This document shows positions 24,969 through 33,820 of a stretch of 64,000 nucleotides of DNA, piece by piece. How positions within the stretch are numbered: the stretch's first letter is position 1; the number at the start of each line of letters is the position of its first letter. A model generated the notes under the pieces. The model searched no databases and had not been told where the DNA came from. It saw only the letters and a program-made list of their open reading frames with translations. Origin of the DNA: Bacteroidaceae bacterium (lineage in GTDB: Bacteria > Bacteroidota > Bacteroidia > Bacteroidales > Bacteroidaceae); contig JAFZPZ010000015.1 in NCBI GenBank assembly GCA_017552435.1, positions 43,552 to 107,551 of the forward strand. Direction: 5' to 3'. The position numbers and the translations under genes were made by a program.

Positions 24969-26662
24969 AGTTCCAAAAGCATTTCATCCACATTCGCACC
25001 TGGAGGTGTCATGGGGAGTATGTTATCCTCTTCCTTCACAGCGCATTGCAGGAGGTAGGGTCCTTCGGTCGTGAGCATCTCGCGGATGGCGGCATCCAAG
25101 TCCTTGCGGTCCACTACCGTGCGGCAGGGAATGTCGTATCCCTCTGCAATCTTCTCGTAGTCGGGATTGAGCATCGGGGTGAACGAGTAGCGCTTGTTGA
25201 AGAACATGTACTGCCACTGACGCACATTGCCGAGGTAGTTGTTGTTCAGCAGAATCATCTTCACGGGAATGCGGTTCTCCATGATGGTGCCCAGTTCCTG
25301 GATGGTCATCTGGAAGCCTCCGTCGCCGCAGAACATGCAGACGGTCCTGTCGGGAGCACCATAGCAGGCTCCCATCGCTGCTGGAATGCCAAAGCCCATC
25401 GTGCCGCAACCACCGCTGGTGACGACAGAGCGAGGCTTCGTGAACTTGAAATAGCGGCATCCGAACATCTGGTTCTGTCCGACATCGGTCACGAGAATAG
25501 CCTCGTTGCCCGATGCCTCGCTCACTTTGCGAATCACCTCAGCCATCAGCAGCGGACCTTCTTTGGGATGCAGGGCTGCATCGATGACTTTTGTGTATTC
25601 CTTCTCTTCGTAGGGTTTGAAGCCTTCTATCCATGCTTTGTGAGTGGTCTTGTCAACGAGTTTCGTTACTTCGGGAAGCGTCTGTTTGCAGTTGCCAAGC
25701 ACAGAGAGCGTAGGCTTTACGTTCTTTCCAATTTCCGAAGGATCTATCTCGAAGTGAATGACCTTTGCCTGCTTGGCGTAGGTCTTCAGGTTACCCGTCA
25801 CACGGTCGTCGAAACGCATTCCGACGGCAATGAGCAGGTCACACTGGTTGGTCATAACATTCGGTGCCAGGTTACCGTGCATACCGAGCATTCCCATATT
25901 GAGGGGATGATCGGATGGTGCGGCAGAGAGACCAAGTATAGTCGATGCGAAGGGAATCTGTGCCTTCTCGCAAAGAGTAAGCAACTCCTTGTTGGCCTGA
26001 GCCAGTTCTACGCCCTGGCCTACCAGCATGAAGGGCTTCACGCTTTCGTTAATCATGCGGGCAGCCTTCTCGATGGAACCTTCCTCCGGTTGCGGATTGG
26101 GGTTGTAGCTGCGGATGAAATCGACCTTCTGCGGAGCATATTCTATCATTGCCGTCTGTGCATTCTTGGCGAAGTCGAGCACCACAGGCCCCGGACGTCC
26201 GCTCTTGGCGATAAAGAAGGCACGAGCCACAGCCCAGGGGATGTCCTCTGCACGACGAATCTGATAGTTCCACTTCGTGATGGGTTGCGTCACACCGACC
26301 ACATCCACCTCCTGAAAAGCGTCTGTACCCAGCATGGCAGCACCTACCTGACCGCAGATGACCACCATCGGAGTGGAGTCGATCATGGCGTCGGCAACGC
26401 CTGTGATGGTGTTCATTGCACCTGGGCCGCTCGTCACGATGGCGCAGCCCACTCGTCCGCTCACTCGGGCATAGCCCTGAGCAGCATGAACGGCTGCCTG
26501 TTCGTGGCGAACCAAAATGTGATGCAGCGTCTTCTTGTGGTCGTAGAGGGCATCGTAGGTGGGCATGATGGCACCGCCAGGGTAACCAAAGAGCACATCC
26601 ACGCCCTCATGTTCGAGGCTCCGCATCAAAGCCTCTGCACCGGATATCTTATTTGAATTCAT
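24926..26662 (-). CDS. ilvB: Acetolactate synthase large subunit
   Basis: 578 residues. Thiamine-diphosphate and FAD-dependent enzyme making acetolactate or acetohydroxybutyrate. Seen: the activating Glu region HILVRHEQAAVHAAQGYAR, the middle FAD-binding domain, and the ThDP motif GDGGFQMTIQELGTIMENRIPVKMILLNNN. The very C-terminus, LELPPSNSPEGERKTK, is encoded by the right arm of the DUF559 unit, so the native tail has probably been replaced. Second gene of the operon; heptamer repeats (ATTCATA type) fill the 45-bp gap to ilvD. Confidence 0.95.
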   Translation of the reverse strand: MNSNKISGAEALMRSLEHEGVDVLFGYPGGAIMPTYDALYDHKKTLHHILVRHEQAAVHAAQGYARVSGRVGCAIVTSGPGAMNTITGVADAMIDSTPMVVICGQVGAAMLGTDAFQEVDVVGVTQPITKWNYQIRRAEDIPWAVARAFFIAKSGRPGPVVLDFAKNAQTAMIEYAPQKVDFIRSYNPNPQPEEGSIEKAARMINESVKPFMLVGQGVELAQANKELLTLCEKAQIPFASTILGLSAAPSDHPLNMGMLGMHGNLAPNVMTNQCDLLIAVGMRFDDRVTGNLKTYAKQAKVIHFEIDPSEIGKNVKPTLSVLGNCKQTLPEVTKLVDKTTHKAWIEGFKPYEEKEYTKVIDAALHPKEGPLLMAEVIRKVSEASGNEAILVTDVGQNQMFGCRYFKFTKPRSVVTSGGCGTMGFGIPAAMGACYGAPDRTVCMFCGDGGFQMTIQELGTIMENRIPVKMILLNNNYLGNVRQWQYMFFNKRYSFTPMLNPDYEKIAEGYDIPCRTVVDRKDLDAAIREMLTTEGPYLLQCAVKEEDNILPMTPPGANVDEMLLELPPSNSPEGERKTK

Positions 26663-26695
26663 AATTCATTGTTCATAATTCATAATTAAGGAACT
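26663..26695 (-). repeat. Heptamer array (ATTCATA-type) between ilvD and ilvB
   Basis: TTCATAA/TTCATTG/TTCATAA units with a 7-bp period occupy most of the short gap between the two genes. Confidence 0.7.
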
Positions 26696-26707
26696 AATCT
26701 CTAATCC

Positions 26708-28537
26708 TTATTCTTCGGGCAAGAGCCTGACACCGCCCTTGTCTGCACTTGCCACCGACTGGGCGTAAGCCCTCAGGGCTTTGCTTACCACACGCTTGCG
26801 GCGGAGCGGCTGCTGCGGACGTGATGCCAGCTCTTCCTCGCTGAGTTTGACGTTGATGCTGCGGCTGGGGATGTCGATGACGATGATATCGCCGTCCTTA
26901 ATCTTGCCGATGTTGCCGCCGCTGGCTGCCTCGGGGCTGATGTGCCCGATAGAGAGGCCGCTTGTGCCGCCGCTAAAGCGTCCGTCGGTAATGAGGGCGC
27001 ATTCCTTACCCATGTGCATCGATTTGATGTAGCTGGTGGGATAGAGCATCTCCTGCATACCAGGACCGCCTTTGGGACCTTCGTGTGTGATGACCACACA
27101 GTCGCCCTTCTTCACTTTGCCTCCGAGGATGCCTTCGCAGGCGTCTTCCTGACTGTCGAAGACCACAGCAGGCCCCTCAAAATGCCAAAGGCTCGGGTCA
27201 ACACCTGCCGTCTTCACTACGCAGCCGTCCTGAGCGATGTTACCGAAGAGGACAGCCATACCACCGTCCTTCATATAGGCGTGCTCGATGTCACGGATGC
27301 AGCCGTTCTCGCGGTCGGTGTCGAGGCTCTCGTAATAAGTTTCCTGCGACCCCATTACGTTGCTGAACTTGCCGCCAGGGGCACAACTGTAGATGTCCCA
27401 AGGCGAAAGTCCATTCCCATTTTTAATTTTTAATTTTTCATTGTTAATTATAGCGTAGCGTTTGATGTCTTCTCCAAGAGTGGCGCCATTCACACGTTTG
27501 CAGGTGAGGTCCAACAGGCCTCCCTTTGCCAGTTCGCCCAGGATGCCGAGGATGCCGCCGGCGCGGTTCTCTTCCTGAATGCTGTACTTTTGCCAGTTCG
27601 GGGAGAGTTTGCAGAGGAAGGGCACCTTGCGACTCAGCGCATCGATGTCTTGCATCTTGAAATCAACGCCACCTTCCTGTGCGACAGCCAACAGGTGGAG
27701 CACCGTGTTCGTGCTGGCACCCATCGCAATGTCGAGGGTCATGGCGTTGAGGAAAGCCTGACGGGTGGCGATGCTACGGGGCAGGACCGACTCGTCACCA
27801 TCTTCGTAGTAGGCGAGGGCGTTCTTGACAATGATGCGGGCTGCATCCTTGAAGAGCTGTATGCGGTTCTTGTGTGTGGCCAGAATGCTGCCATTGCCGG
27901 GCAGAGAGAGACCGATAGCTTCGGTCAGGGAGTTCATCGAATTGGCGGTGAACATGCCCGAACAGGCACCACAGCCTGGGCAGGCCATCTGTTCCACCTT
28001 TGCCAGTTCCTCGTCGCTGACGGTGGGGTCGCCACCCTTAATCATAGCCGTGATAAGGTCTGCATTCTCGCCGTTCAGCTTGTGTGATTCCATAGGGCCA
28101 CCGCTCACGAATATAGCAGGGATGTTCAGGCGCATAGCGGCCATCAGCATACCGGGCGTCACCTTGTCGCAATTGGAGATGCATACCATTGCATCTGCCT
28201 TGTGGGCGTTGACCATGTACTCCACCGAGTCTGCGATGATGTCGCGCGAGGGTAGGGAGTAGAGCATACCGTCGTGACCCATTGCGATACCGTCGTCGAT
28301 GGCGATGGTGTTGAACTCAGCCGCATAGCAGCCCAGCTTCTCTATCTCTGCTTTTACGATTTGTCCTATCTCATGCAGATGAGTATGACCTGGAACGAAC
28401 TGTGTAAAACTGTTTACGACAGCGATGATGGGTTTACCGAACTGCTCACGCTTCATGCCGTTAGCCACCCAAAGAGCACGTGCTCCGGCCATACGACGGC
28501 CTTCTGTACAGACAGCACTTCTTAATTTATATTTCAT
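26708..28537 (-). CDS. ilvD: Dihydroxy-acid dehydratase
   Basis: 609 residues. Fe-S dependent dehydratase giving the 2-keto acids of valine and isoleucine. Cluster-binding cysteines lie in [12 protein letters not shown] and [17 protein letters not shown]; the C-terminal region [20 protein letters not shown] is typical. A heptamer array (27417-27452) is translated in frame as [14 protein letters not shown] in the middle of the protein (between RYAIINNE and LSPWDIY), apparently in a surface loop. First gene of the ilv operon, with a good promoter at 28599-28630. Confidence 0.95.
   Translation of the reverse strand: MKYKLRSAVCTEGRRMAGARALWVANGMKREQFGKPIIAVVNSFTQFVPGHTHLHEIGQIVKAEIEKLGCYAAEFNTIAIDDGIAMGHDGMLYSLPSRDIIADSVEYMVNAHKADAMVCISNCDKVTPGMLMAAMRLNIPAIFVSGGPMESHKLNGENADLITAMIKGGDPTVSDEELAKVEQMACPGCGACSGMFTANSMNSLTEAIGLSLPGNGSILATHKNRIQLFKDAARIIVKNALAYYEDGDESVLPRSIATRQAFLNAMTLDIAMGASTNTVLHLLAVAQEGGVDFKMQDIDALSRKVPFLCKLSPNWQKYSIQEENRAGGILGILGELAKGGLLDLTCKRVNGATLGEDIKRYAIINNEKLKIKNGNGLSPWDIYSCAPGGKFSNVMGSQETYYESLDTDRENGCIRDIEHAYMKDGGMAVLFGNIAQDGCVVKTAGVDPSLWHFEGPAVVFDSQEDACEGILGGKVKKGDCVVITHEGPKGGPGMQEMLYPTSYIKSMHMGKECALITDGRFSGGTSGLSIGHISPEAASGGNIGKIKDGDIIVIDIPSRSINVKLSEEELASRPQQPLRRKRVVSKALRAYAQSVASADKGGVRLLPEE
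27417..27452 (-). repeat. Heptamer array inside ilvD
   Basis: TTTTTAA/TTTTTAA/TTTTTCA/TTGTTAA-like 7-bp units within the coding sequence; on the coding strand it encodes an Asn/Lys-rich stretch ([11 protein letters not shown]) not expected in this conserved enzyme. Confidence 0.7.
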
Positions 28538-28598
28538 AATCCCAAATAATCTTTATTCCCTTATCTCAAAAAATCCTCGCGTGAACGCGAATTGGCCG

Positions 28599-28630
28599 CA
28601 AAGATAATACATTCCTTCCTTTCGACCAAC
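28599..28630 (-). promoter_or_regulatory. ilvD promoter
   Basis: On the minus strand TTGG, 19 nt, then TATCTTTG (28599-28606). The leader to the ilvD start is about 55 nt and contains a small CGCG-TTCA-CGCG-type hairpin followed by ATTTTTT, which might be an attenuator; no leader peptide is evident. Confidence 0.65.
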
Positions 28631-28799
28631 AAAACGCCACATTATTAATCTTTATATGCGCAAAAAAAGTGCTTTGGAGCATAATTTCGCTATTTGATTT
28701 GATAATAAAATGCAAATCTTTGTTGGTAAAGGAAGAGAATGCATTCTATATATTCTGAGGGCATTTTGTGTGAATTGTGTAACTTTTTCACCCCTCTTG

Positions 28800-28831
28800 C
28801 TTGACAAATTGAAATAAAAGCCCTACCTTTG
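28800..28831 (+). promoter_or_regulatory. asnA promoter
   Basis: CTTG at 28800-28803 and TACCTTTG at 28824-28831 with a 20-nt spacer. The intergenic stretch 28640-28800 between the two divergent promoters holds AT-rich DNA with no other recognised feature. Confidence 0.7.
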
Positions 28832-28871
28832 CACGAAAATTTGAAAGAAGTACCTAAAAACAAGGTTAGTC

Positions 28872-29909
28872 ATGAGCAAACTCTTGAAGCCTGCGGGATA
28901 TACGGCTCTGCTTGATTTGAATCAGACGGAGCAGGCAATTAAGAATATCAAAGATTTCTTTTTGAGCAGCCTCAGTACGGAACTGAGGTTGCGCCGTGTC
29001 ACAGCACCGCTCTTTGTGCTTCGCGGTTTGGGTATCAACGATGATCTCAACGGTGTGGAGCGTCCGGTCAGCTTTCCCATCAAGGATATGGACGATGCCG
29101 TGGCCGAGGTGGTGCACTCCCTGGCCAAATGGAAACGGGTTACGCTCGCTGAATACAAGACGCAGCCGGGCTTTGGCATTGTGACCGATATGAATGCCAT
29201 CCGGGCAGATGAGGAGCTGGATAACATTCACAGCCTCTATGTCGATCAGTGGGACTGGGAACGTGTGCTCTTGGCCGAGAATCGCAACGAGGCTTATTTA
29301 CGTCGTATCGTCAGCAAGATTTACAGTGCCATCCTGCGCACCGAGTTCTATATCTGCGAAACCTATTCCCAGCTCAAGCCTTTCCTGCCCGAGGATATCC
29401 ACTTCATCCATAGCGAGGAACTGTTGCAGATGTACCCTGGCAAGACGGCAAAGGAACGCGAGGACCTTATTTGCCAGAAGTACGGTGCTGTATTTATAAT
29501 AGGTATAGGTTGCAAACTCAGCAATGGCGAAGTGCACGATAATCGCGCACCCGACTATGATGACTGGAGCACGCCCAACGAAAGAGGTTTCTTGGGACTC
29601 AACGGAGACCTGCTTGTCTGGTATCCTCTGCTTGGTCGCAGTATCGAGCTCAGTTCGATGGGTATCCGTGTGGATAAGGAGGCTCTTCTCCGGCAACTTG
29701 CTTTGCAGGGTAAGGAAGAGCGTAAGGAACTCTATTTCCATCAGCGCCTTCTCGGAGACACATTGCCCCTTACCATTGGTGGTGGTATTGGTCAGAGTCG
29801 TCTCTGTATGGTGCTCCTGCACAAAGCGCATATTGGTGAAACACAGGCCAGCATCTGGCCAAACGAAATGCGAAAAGAATGCCGGGAAGCCGGCATGCAG
29901 CTGATTTGA
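28872..29909 (+). CDS. asnA: Aspartate-ammonia ligase (asparagine synthetase A)
   Basis: 345 residues, the normal size. Makes asparagine from aspartate, ammonia and ATP; class II aminoacyl-tRNA synthetase-like fold. Typical blocks: RRVTAPLFVLRGLGINDDLNG, VHSLAKWKRVTLAEY, YVDQWDWERVL, GIGCKLSNGEVHDNRAPDYDDW, GIRVDKEALLRQL and LPLTIGGGIGQSRLCMVLL. Single gene behind its own promoter, followed 8 bp later by the TonB receptor gene, with an AATTCAA heptamer run in between. Confidence 0.96.
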   Translation: MSKLLKPAGYTALLDLNQTEQAIKNIKDFFLSSLSTELRLRRVTAPLFVLRGLGINDDLNGVERPVSFPIKDMDDAVAEVVHSLAKWKRVTLAEYKTQPGFGIVTDMNAIRADEELDNIHSLYVDQWDWERVLLAENRNEAYLRRIVSKIYSAILRTEFYICETYSQLKPFLPEDIHFIHSEELLQMYPGKTAKEREDLICQKYGAVFIIGIGCKLSNGEVHDNRAPDYDDWSTPNERGFLGLNGDLLVWYPLLGRSIELSSMGIRVDKEALLRQLALQGKEERKELYFHQRLLGDTLPLTIGGGIGQSRLCMVLLHKAHIGETQASIWPNEMRKECREAGMQLI

Positions 29910-29916
29910 ATTCAAA

Positions 29917-32082
29917 ATGAATAAATTCAAAATTCAAAATAATAAGGCTGTTGTATGGCGACAGTTTGCCCACAAGGGCTATAGTGCTTTTGCCAGCCTT
30001 CATCGCCAGATACGTATCGGTGTCCTTAGCATTGCTACGCTAACTGTTGCCGCTGCAGCTCAGGCACAGGGAGCTACCATAACTGGTTGTCTCCCCTTTG
30101 GGGGAGATATAGAGGGGGCTTCTTCCTCGGGTGAGTTGGATGAGGACCATGACTTAGCGGAGCTGACTGTGAGTGGCACGATGGCTCCGCTTTCACAGTT
30201 GCAGGCGGCACGAATAGTCTGTGTGCTCACTCGCCAGGAAATTGAACAGGCGGCAGCGCAAAGCGTCAATGATCTCTTGAAATTGGTCACCGGTGTGGAT
30301 GTCTGGCAACGTGGTGGCTTTGGTATTCAGACGGACATCAGCATCGATGGCGGTACATTCGACCAGGTTACGCTGCTGCTCAATGGTATCGATATTGGTA
30401 ATCCCCAAACAGGACATTTGTCAGCAGACTTCCCTGTCAGCATTTGCGATATAGAACGTATCGAGGTGCTCGAGGGAGCAGCGAGTCGTGTGTATGGCGG
30501 ACAAAGTTTCGGTGGTGCGATAAATATTGTCACGAGACATGACCGGGAACAAAGCATAGAACTTGCTGGCAGAGGAGGTTCCTTTGGGACTGCTGAGGGC
30601 GAAGCACGATTGTCTTTTGCGCTAAAACGCTTCTCTAACCGCATCAGTGGAGGTGGCGGCAGGAGTGATGGCGGAACGCTCAACAGTGGGTGGCAGAAGG
30701 GACAGCTCTACTATCAGGGGGATTACGAGGATGATGCGTTGCGCCTTGATTGGCAGTTCGGTTTTTCGAAGAAGAGCTATGGAGCCAATACCTTTTATAG
30801 TGCCAATTACCCCAATCAGTACGAGCGTAACCAGCGTCTCATGACCAGCATCAGCGCAGAGACAAAGGGCCGTTTTCATTTCACACCCCAAGTTTTCTGG
30901 AACCGGTCTTGGGACAACTTCGAGCTGATACATGACTCTTCATTTGGCGAGAATTTCCACCGTACTGATGTCTATGGCCTCAAAGCCGGTGGACATTTTA
31001 ATTGGCGCTTGGGCAAAACTGCTGTCTCTGCTCTCATGAGACACGAAGGCATCCTCAGTACCAACCTCGGACGCGACTTGGAACCAGAGCAATATGTTGC
31101 CATTAATGGTCAATGGTCAATGGATAATGGTCAATGCTATTACACCCGCAGTGACGACCGCATAACCCTTTCATTCACTCTCGAACACAATATTCTATTG
31201 CAGCATTGGACCGTTTCTGCGGGCCTGATGGCAAGCATGACGTCCAGCATAGACCATCGTTTTCGCTTCTATCCTGGCATCGATATCGCTTACCGCCCTT
31301 CTTCAAATTGGAAGGTGCTGTTCTCCTACAACAAAGGCTTCCGCTTGCCCACGTTTACGGAACTCTACTACAAGAGTCCGACGCATGAAGGGAACAGGGA
31401 CCTGAAGCCCGAACACAATCATTCCTTCTCTATCGGTGCAGAATACAGATGGGGTGGGGTAGAGTCCAGTGTTCGTGGATTTTACCATCGTGGTACACAG
31501 ATGATAGACTGGGTGATGTATGCGCCGGATGATATCTATCATACTGCTGCTTTCAATCTCGATAATGTGGGAGTTCAGGTTCAGGGGAAGATTTTTCTGT
31601 CCGAGTTTTTCGGGCGTGATACCTGGGTGCGTTCGTTCAGTGCTGGCTATACTTTTATTCATCAGAACAAGCATGATGCAGATGGTGTAGTAAAGAGCAA
31701 TGTGGCAATGGAGTATCTGCGGCATAAGTTTGTAGCGAGCCTCTCGCATCGTATTGTCGGTCACCTTTCAATGTCATGGGATTTCCGTTGGCAGGATCGT
31801 GTAGGCAGTTATCTGAGTGGTGGCGAACTGATCCCTTATCATCCTTATGCAATGCTCGATGCTAAAATCCTGTGGTCAAACCCCTTCTCTCACCCATCAC
31901 CCCTCAACTCTAGATCCTCGACTCATACCTCATACCTCATACCTTTCACCTCTTACATCTCCGAGATTTATCTCCAGGCAACGAATATTACCAACCATCA
32001 CTACTATGACCTCGGTTCGGTCCCTCAACCCGGCATCTGGCTCATGGCTGGAGCAAAGTTCAATTTAAACTTTAAACTTTAA
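29917..32082 (+). CDS. TonB-dependent outer-membrane receptor, BtuB-like
   Basis: 721 residues. The long N-terminus (VVWRQFAHKGYSAFASLHRQIRIGVLSIATL, then AAAAQAQ) is the Bacteroidetes leader often found on cobalamin-type receptors. A plug domain (about 85-195; VNDLLKLVTGVDVWQRGGFG, LLLNGIDIGNPQ, RIEVLEGAASRVYGGQSFGGAINIVT) precedes a beta-barrel ending in WLMAGAKFNLNFKL. Repeats are embedded in frame: the GC-rich palindrome as CLPFGGDIEGASSSG before the plug (30086-30122), heptamers as NGQWSMDNGQC (31108-31139), TCATACC units near 31915-31950, and TTTAAAC units at the C-terminus. Substrate assignment to B12-like compounds is a guess from the leader and size. The start at 29917 lies in repeat DNA and could be 29947-30000 instead. 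Confidence 0.85.
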   Translation: MNKFKIQNNKAVVWRQFAHKGYSAFASLHRQIRIGVLSIATLTVAAAAQAQGATITGCLPFGGDIEGASSSGELDEDHDLAELTVSGTMAPLSQLQAARIVCVLTRQEIEQAAAQSVNDLLKLVTGVDVWQRGGFGIQTDISIDGGTFDQVTLLLNGIDIGNPQTGHLSADFPVSICDIERIEVLEGAASRVYGGQSFGGAINIVTRHDREQSIELAGRGGSFGTAEGEARLSFALKRFSNRISGGGGRSDGGTLNSGWQKGQLYYQGDYEDDALRLDWQFGFSKKSYGANTFYSANYPNQYERNQRLMTSISAETKGRFHFTPQVFWNRSWDNFELIHDSSFGENFHRTDVYGLKAGGHFNWRLGKTAVSALMRHEGILSTNLGRDLEPEQYVAINGQWSMDNGQCYYTRSDDRITLSFTLEHNILLQHWTVSAGLMASMTSSIDHRFRFYPGIDIAYRPSSNWKVLFSYNKGFRLPTFTELYYKSPTHEGNRDLKPEHNHSFSIGAEYRWGGVESSVRGFYHRGTQMIDWVMYAPDDIYHTAAFNLDNVGVQVQGKIFLSEFFGRDTWVRSFSAGYTFIHQNKHDADGVVKSNVAMEYLRHKFVASLSHRIVGHLSMSWDFRWQDRVGSYLSGGELIPYHPYAMLDAKILWSNPFSHPSPLNSRSSTHTSYLIPFTSYISEIYLQATNITNHHYYDLGSVPQPGIWLMAGAKFNLNFKL
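30086..30122 (+). repeat. GC-rich palindromic repeat, copy in the TonB receptor gene
   Basis: TCTCCCCTTTGGGGGAGATA, then TAGAGGGGGCTTC: the clearest example of the consensus. It is translated in frame upstream of the plug domain. Confidence 0.85.
31108..31139 (+). repeat. Heptamer array (ATGGTCA-type) in the TonB receptor gene
   Basis: AATGGTC/AATGGTC/AATGGAT/AATGGTC-like units, encoding NGQWSMDNGQC in an extracellular-loop position of the barrel. Confidence 0.75.
31915..31960 (+). repeat. Heptamer array (TCATACC-type) in the TonB receptor gene
   Basis: TCATACC repeated three times with a degenerate continuation (TTTCACCTCTTAC), encoding THTSYLIPFTSYIS near the end of the barrel. Confidence 0.7.
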
Positions 32083-32154
32083 ACTTTTCATTTTTACCTC
32101 TTACCTCTTTTCTCTTCCATATTTTCTCTCTTTCTTTTTTTTTATTAAAAAAAC

Positions 32155-32185
32155 TTTGTCCTTAGAGAAAAAAGTCTTAACTTTG
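32155..32185 (+). promoter_or_regulatory. Promoter of the polysaccharide locus
   Basis: TTTG at 32155-32158 and TAACTTTG at 32178-32185 with a 19-nt spacer. It is placed at the start of the exopolysaccharide operon; transcription would begin near 32191. Confidence 0.75.
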
Positions 32186-32190
32186 CGGGC

Positions 32191-32367
32191 GATTAGTGTA
32201 AATATATCACAAAGACAGGCTGACCGGCTGCCGTACTGAAGGTCTATCCGATAGACTTACAAGGGATTACGCAATAGTTTGGGACGCCAACGGTGACGGT
32301 GTAACGATTACGCCGGAATAGAAAAAAGTCCAGCAGACACACCTGCGGTGGGCAAAGGAGATCGTAT
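32191..32367 (+). promoter_or_regulatory. Structured 5' leader of the polysaccharide operon
   Basis: About 177 nt without a convincing gene. Hairpins: AAGGTCTAT-CCG-ATAGACTT (32239-32258, one bulged G); CGGTGTAA-CGA-TTACGCCG (32297-32315, 8 bp with one G-U); and a small CACC-TGC-GGTG stem before the AAGGAG site at the regulator gene. UpxY-type antiterminators act in the leaders of capsule operons in Bacteroides, so this may be the binding and pausing region. That function is inferred; the folds are from eye only. Confidence 0.5.
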
Positions 32368-33480
32368 ATGCAAACGAATAATAACCATTCAGAATATTCT
32401 GCATGCGAATGTGGCCTCTGGCACATCCTCGTACATCCCAATCCCGTACTAGTCGGGAAGTTGTTCAAAACCAAACAAAGTGAATCGTTTGATCCGCTGA
32501 AGGACGAGGGTTTTTTGCCACCTTGCGAATACTACATCCCATACAACGAGATTAGTTGGAGGCCAAGCGTAACCCCACAACCCGCGTATGAGGATACGGA
32601 CCGTATCTATGATCCTATGATGGACGGTAATGCTTTGCGCAGCGACTTTCATGGTTTCATCTTCGTGTATGGAACTGATAAATTGGTTAATCAGTTGGTC
32701 AATTCGAAACTGAACCAGAGCCTGCGGATACAGATTCGGCATTATCATGATACGGATGGGAAACCTGTTAGAATCTCCAGGGAAGAGATGGACCGCTTCA
32801 AGAGCGCTGTGATGCGACAGGACTTCCAGATTTGTCAGGGTTATCCCCTGCAGGAGCTTGCCCAGGGCGATAAGGTCATTGTGGTGGACGGCTCGATGAA
32901 AGGCAGTTCGGGCGAGGTGATGGAAATCCGATATGACCATCAGGGCATGAAACTCAAGATTGCCTTCCTTATGTTCAACGACAAGTTGCAGATAGCCATT
33001 CCGGGCTTCAGAGCCAGCGAGATTCGGTTGCAAGACCCTGATACCAAACATCTGTTGGAAGATCCGATGATTGCCAAATTCGAAGACGAAATCATTGAGC
33101 TTCTGCATCATCGCTACGGAACCAAGGGCTCGGCAAAGTTGAGCCCAGAGGATGAGAAACGTCTCAAGTTTCTTTATCGTTATTCCGATATCGTTTTCGA
33201 GGAAGATGAGACCTCCAAGGCCAAGTTCACTGCCCTGATGCTCATTTGTGCCTATCTGATGAAAGATAAAAAGGCAACAGAGGGCTACATACAACAGGTG
33301 ACGGCCCTTCTCCAGGGCGCTACCGAAGCCAGAACAGCACTCCAGGCGTATCTGTTTACAGCATTGTTCATTGCCTTGCATGTCCCCTCCCTCCGTAAAA
33401 CGGCCAAGACTTATCGCCAAACGCACCCGAACTGTCCCAAACCCATTTGCAGATTCCTCTCAATAGCAAAAAAAATATAA
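32368..33480 (+). CDS. UpxY/NusG-like transcription antiterminator of the polysaccharide locus
   Basis: 370 residues. N-terminal NusG-like domain (ECGLWHILVHPNPVLVGKLF, DFHGFIFVYGTDKLVNQL) and a KOW motif (QGDKVIVVDGSMKGSSGEVMEI, about 170-190). The C-terminal 150 residues extend past the usual UpxY length and look helical; their role is unknown. UpxY proteins stop early termination in their own capsule operon by loading on RNA polymerase in the leader. An AAGGAG site is placed 7 nt before the ATG, unusually good for this phylum. It is the first gene after the structured leader. Confidence 0.8.
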   Translation: MQTNNNHSEYSACECGLWHILVHPNPVLVGKLFKTKQSESFDPLKDEGFLPPCEYYIPYNEISWRPSVTPQPAYEDTDRIYDPMMDGNALRSDFHGFIFVYGTDKLVNQLVNSKLNQSLRIQIRHYHDTDGKPVRISREEMDRFKSAVMRQDFQICQGYPLQELAQGDKVIVVDGSMKGSSGEVMEIRYDHQGMKLKIAFLMFNDKLQIAIPGFRASEIRLQDPDTKHLLEDPMIAKFEDEIIELLHHRYGTKGSAKLSPEDEKRLKFLYRYSDIVFEEDETSKAKFTALMLICAYLMKDKKATEGYIQQVTALLQGATEARTALQAYLFTALFIALHVPSLRKTAKTYRQTHPNCPKPICRFLSIAKKI

Positions 33481-33619
33481 CCTTTAAACTTTTTCCCGCG
33501 ACATCCGCAACTAACATTGCGCCTTTCCGCTAAAGCGTGTAAGGACATCGCGCCTTTCTTGCGCTCCAGTTCGATGTTACATCCGGTCAGAAAGAGTTTG
33601 ACCTCTATTTTTTTTGCAC

Positions 33620-33748
33620 AAAGCAGAGGATACCATTAACCTGAAAGTTACAGCCTTCGACAGTGGCGGTAATGTTTTGTATGAACGTGAGTTTGATGTG
33701 CCTTTGAAATTCAACCAGATCACCTGGTTCTCAGGGCTCCAACGTTAA
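33620..33748 (+). pseudogene. Fragment of a fimbrillin-type (FimB/Mfa2-like) protein gene
   Basis: A 42-codon open stretch ending in TAA encodes EDTINLKVTAFDSGGNVLYE followed by an FDVPLKFNQIT strand. This matches the C-terminal strand pattern of Bacteroidales fimbrial or anchor proteins (INLKVxAYDxxGNVLYER...VPLxxNxIT). No start and no upstream part of the gene remains. The rest of the space 33481-33820 holds a GC-rich stretch with small GCGCC repeats and a short TTCAATG heptamer run. Confidence 0.5.
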
Positions 33749-33820
33749 TTCTCAATGTTCAATGAGAAAAGTTATTGTTAACCGTTACAATAAAAAATAA
33801 AATCAATAATAGATAAATCA

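Noticed and set aside
25046-26656. 536-codon frame opposite ilvB
   Set aside because: ilvB on the minus strand shows all acetolactate synthase motifs; the plus-strand product is not recognisable.
32254-32323. Dockerin-like reading frame (DANGDGVTITPE) in the polysaccharide leader
   Set aside because: Only 12 residues match a calcium loop, no start codon or second loop is present, and the same bases are explained by an RNA hairpin.
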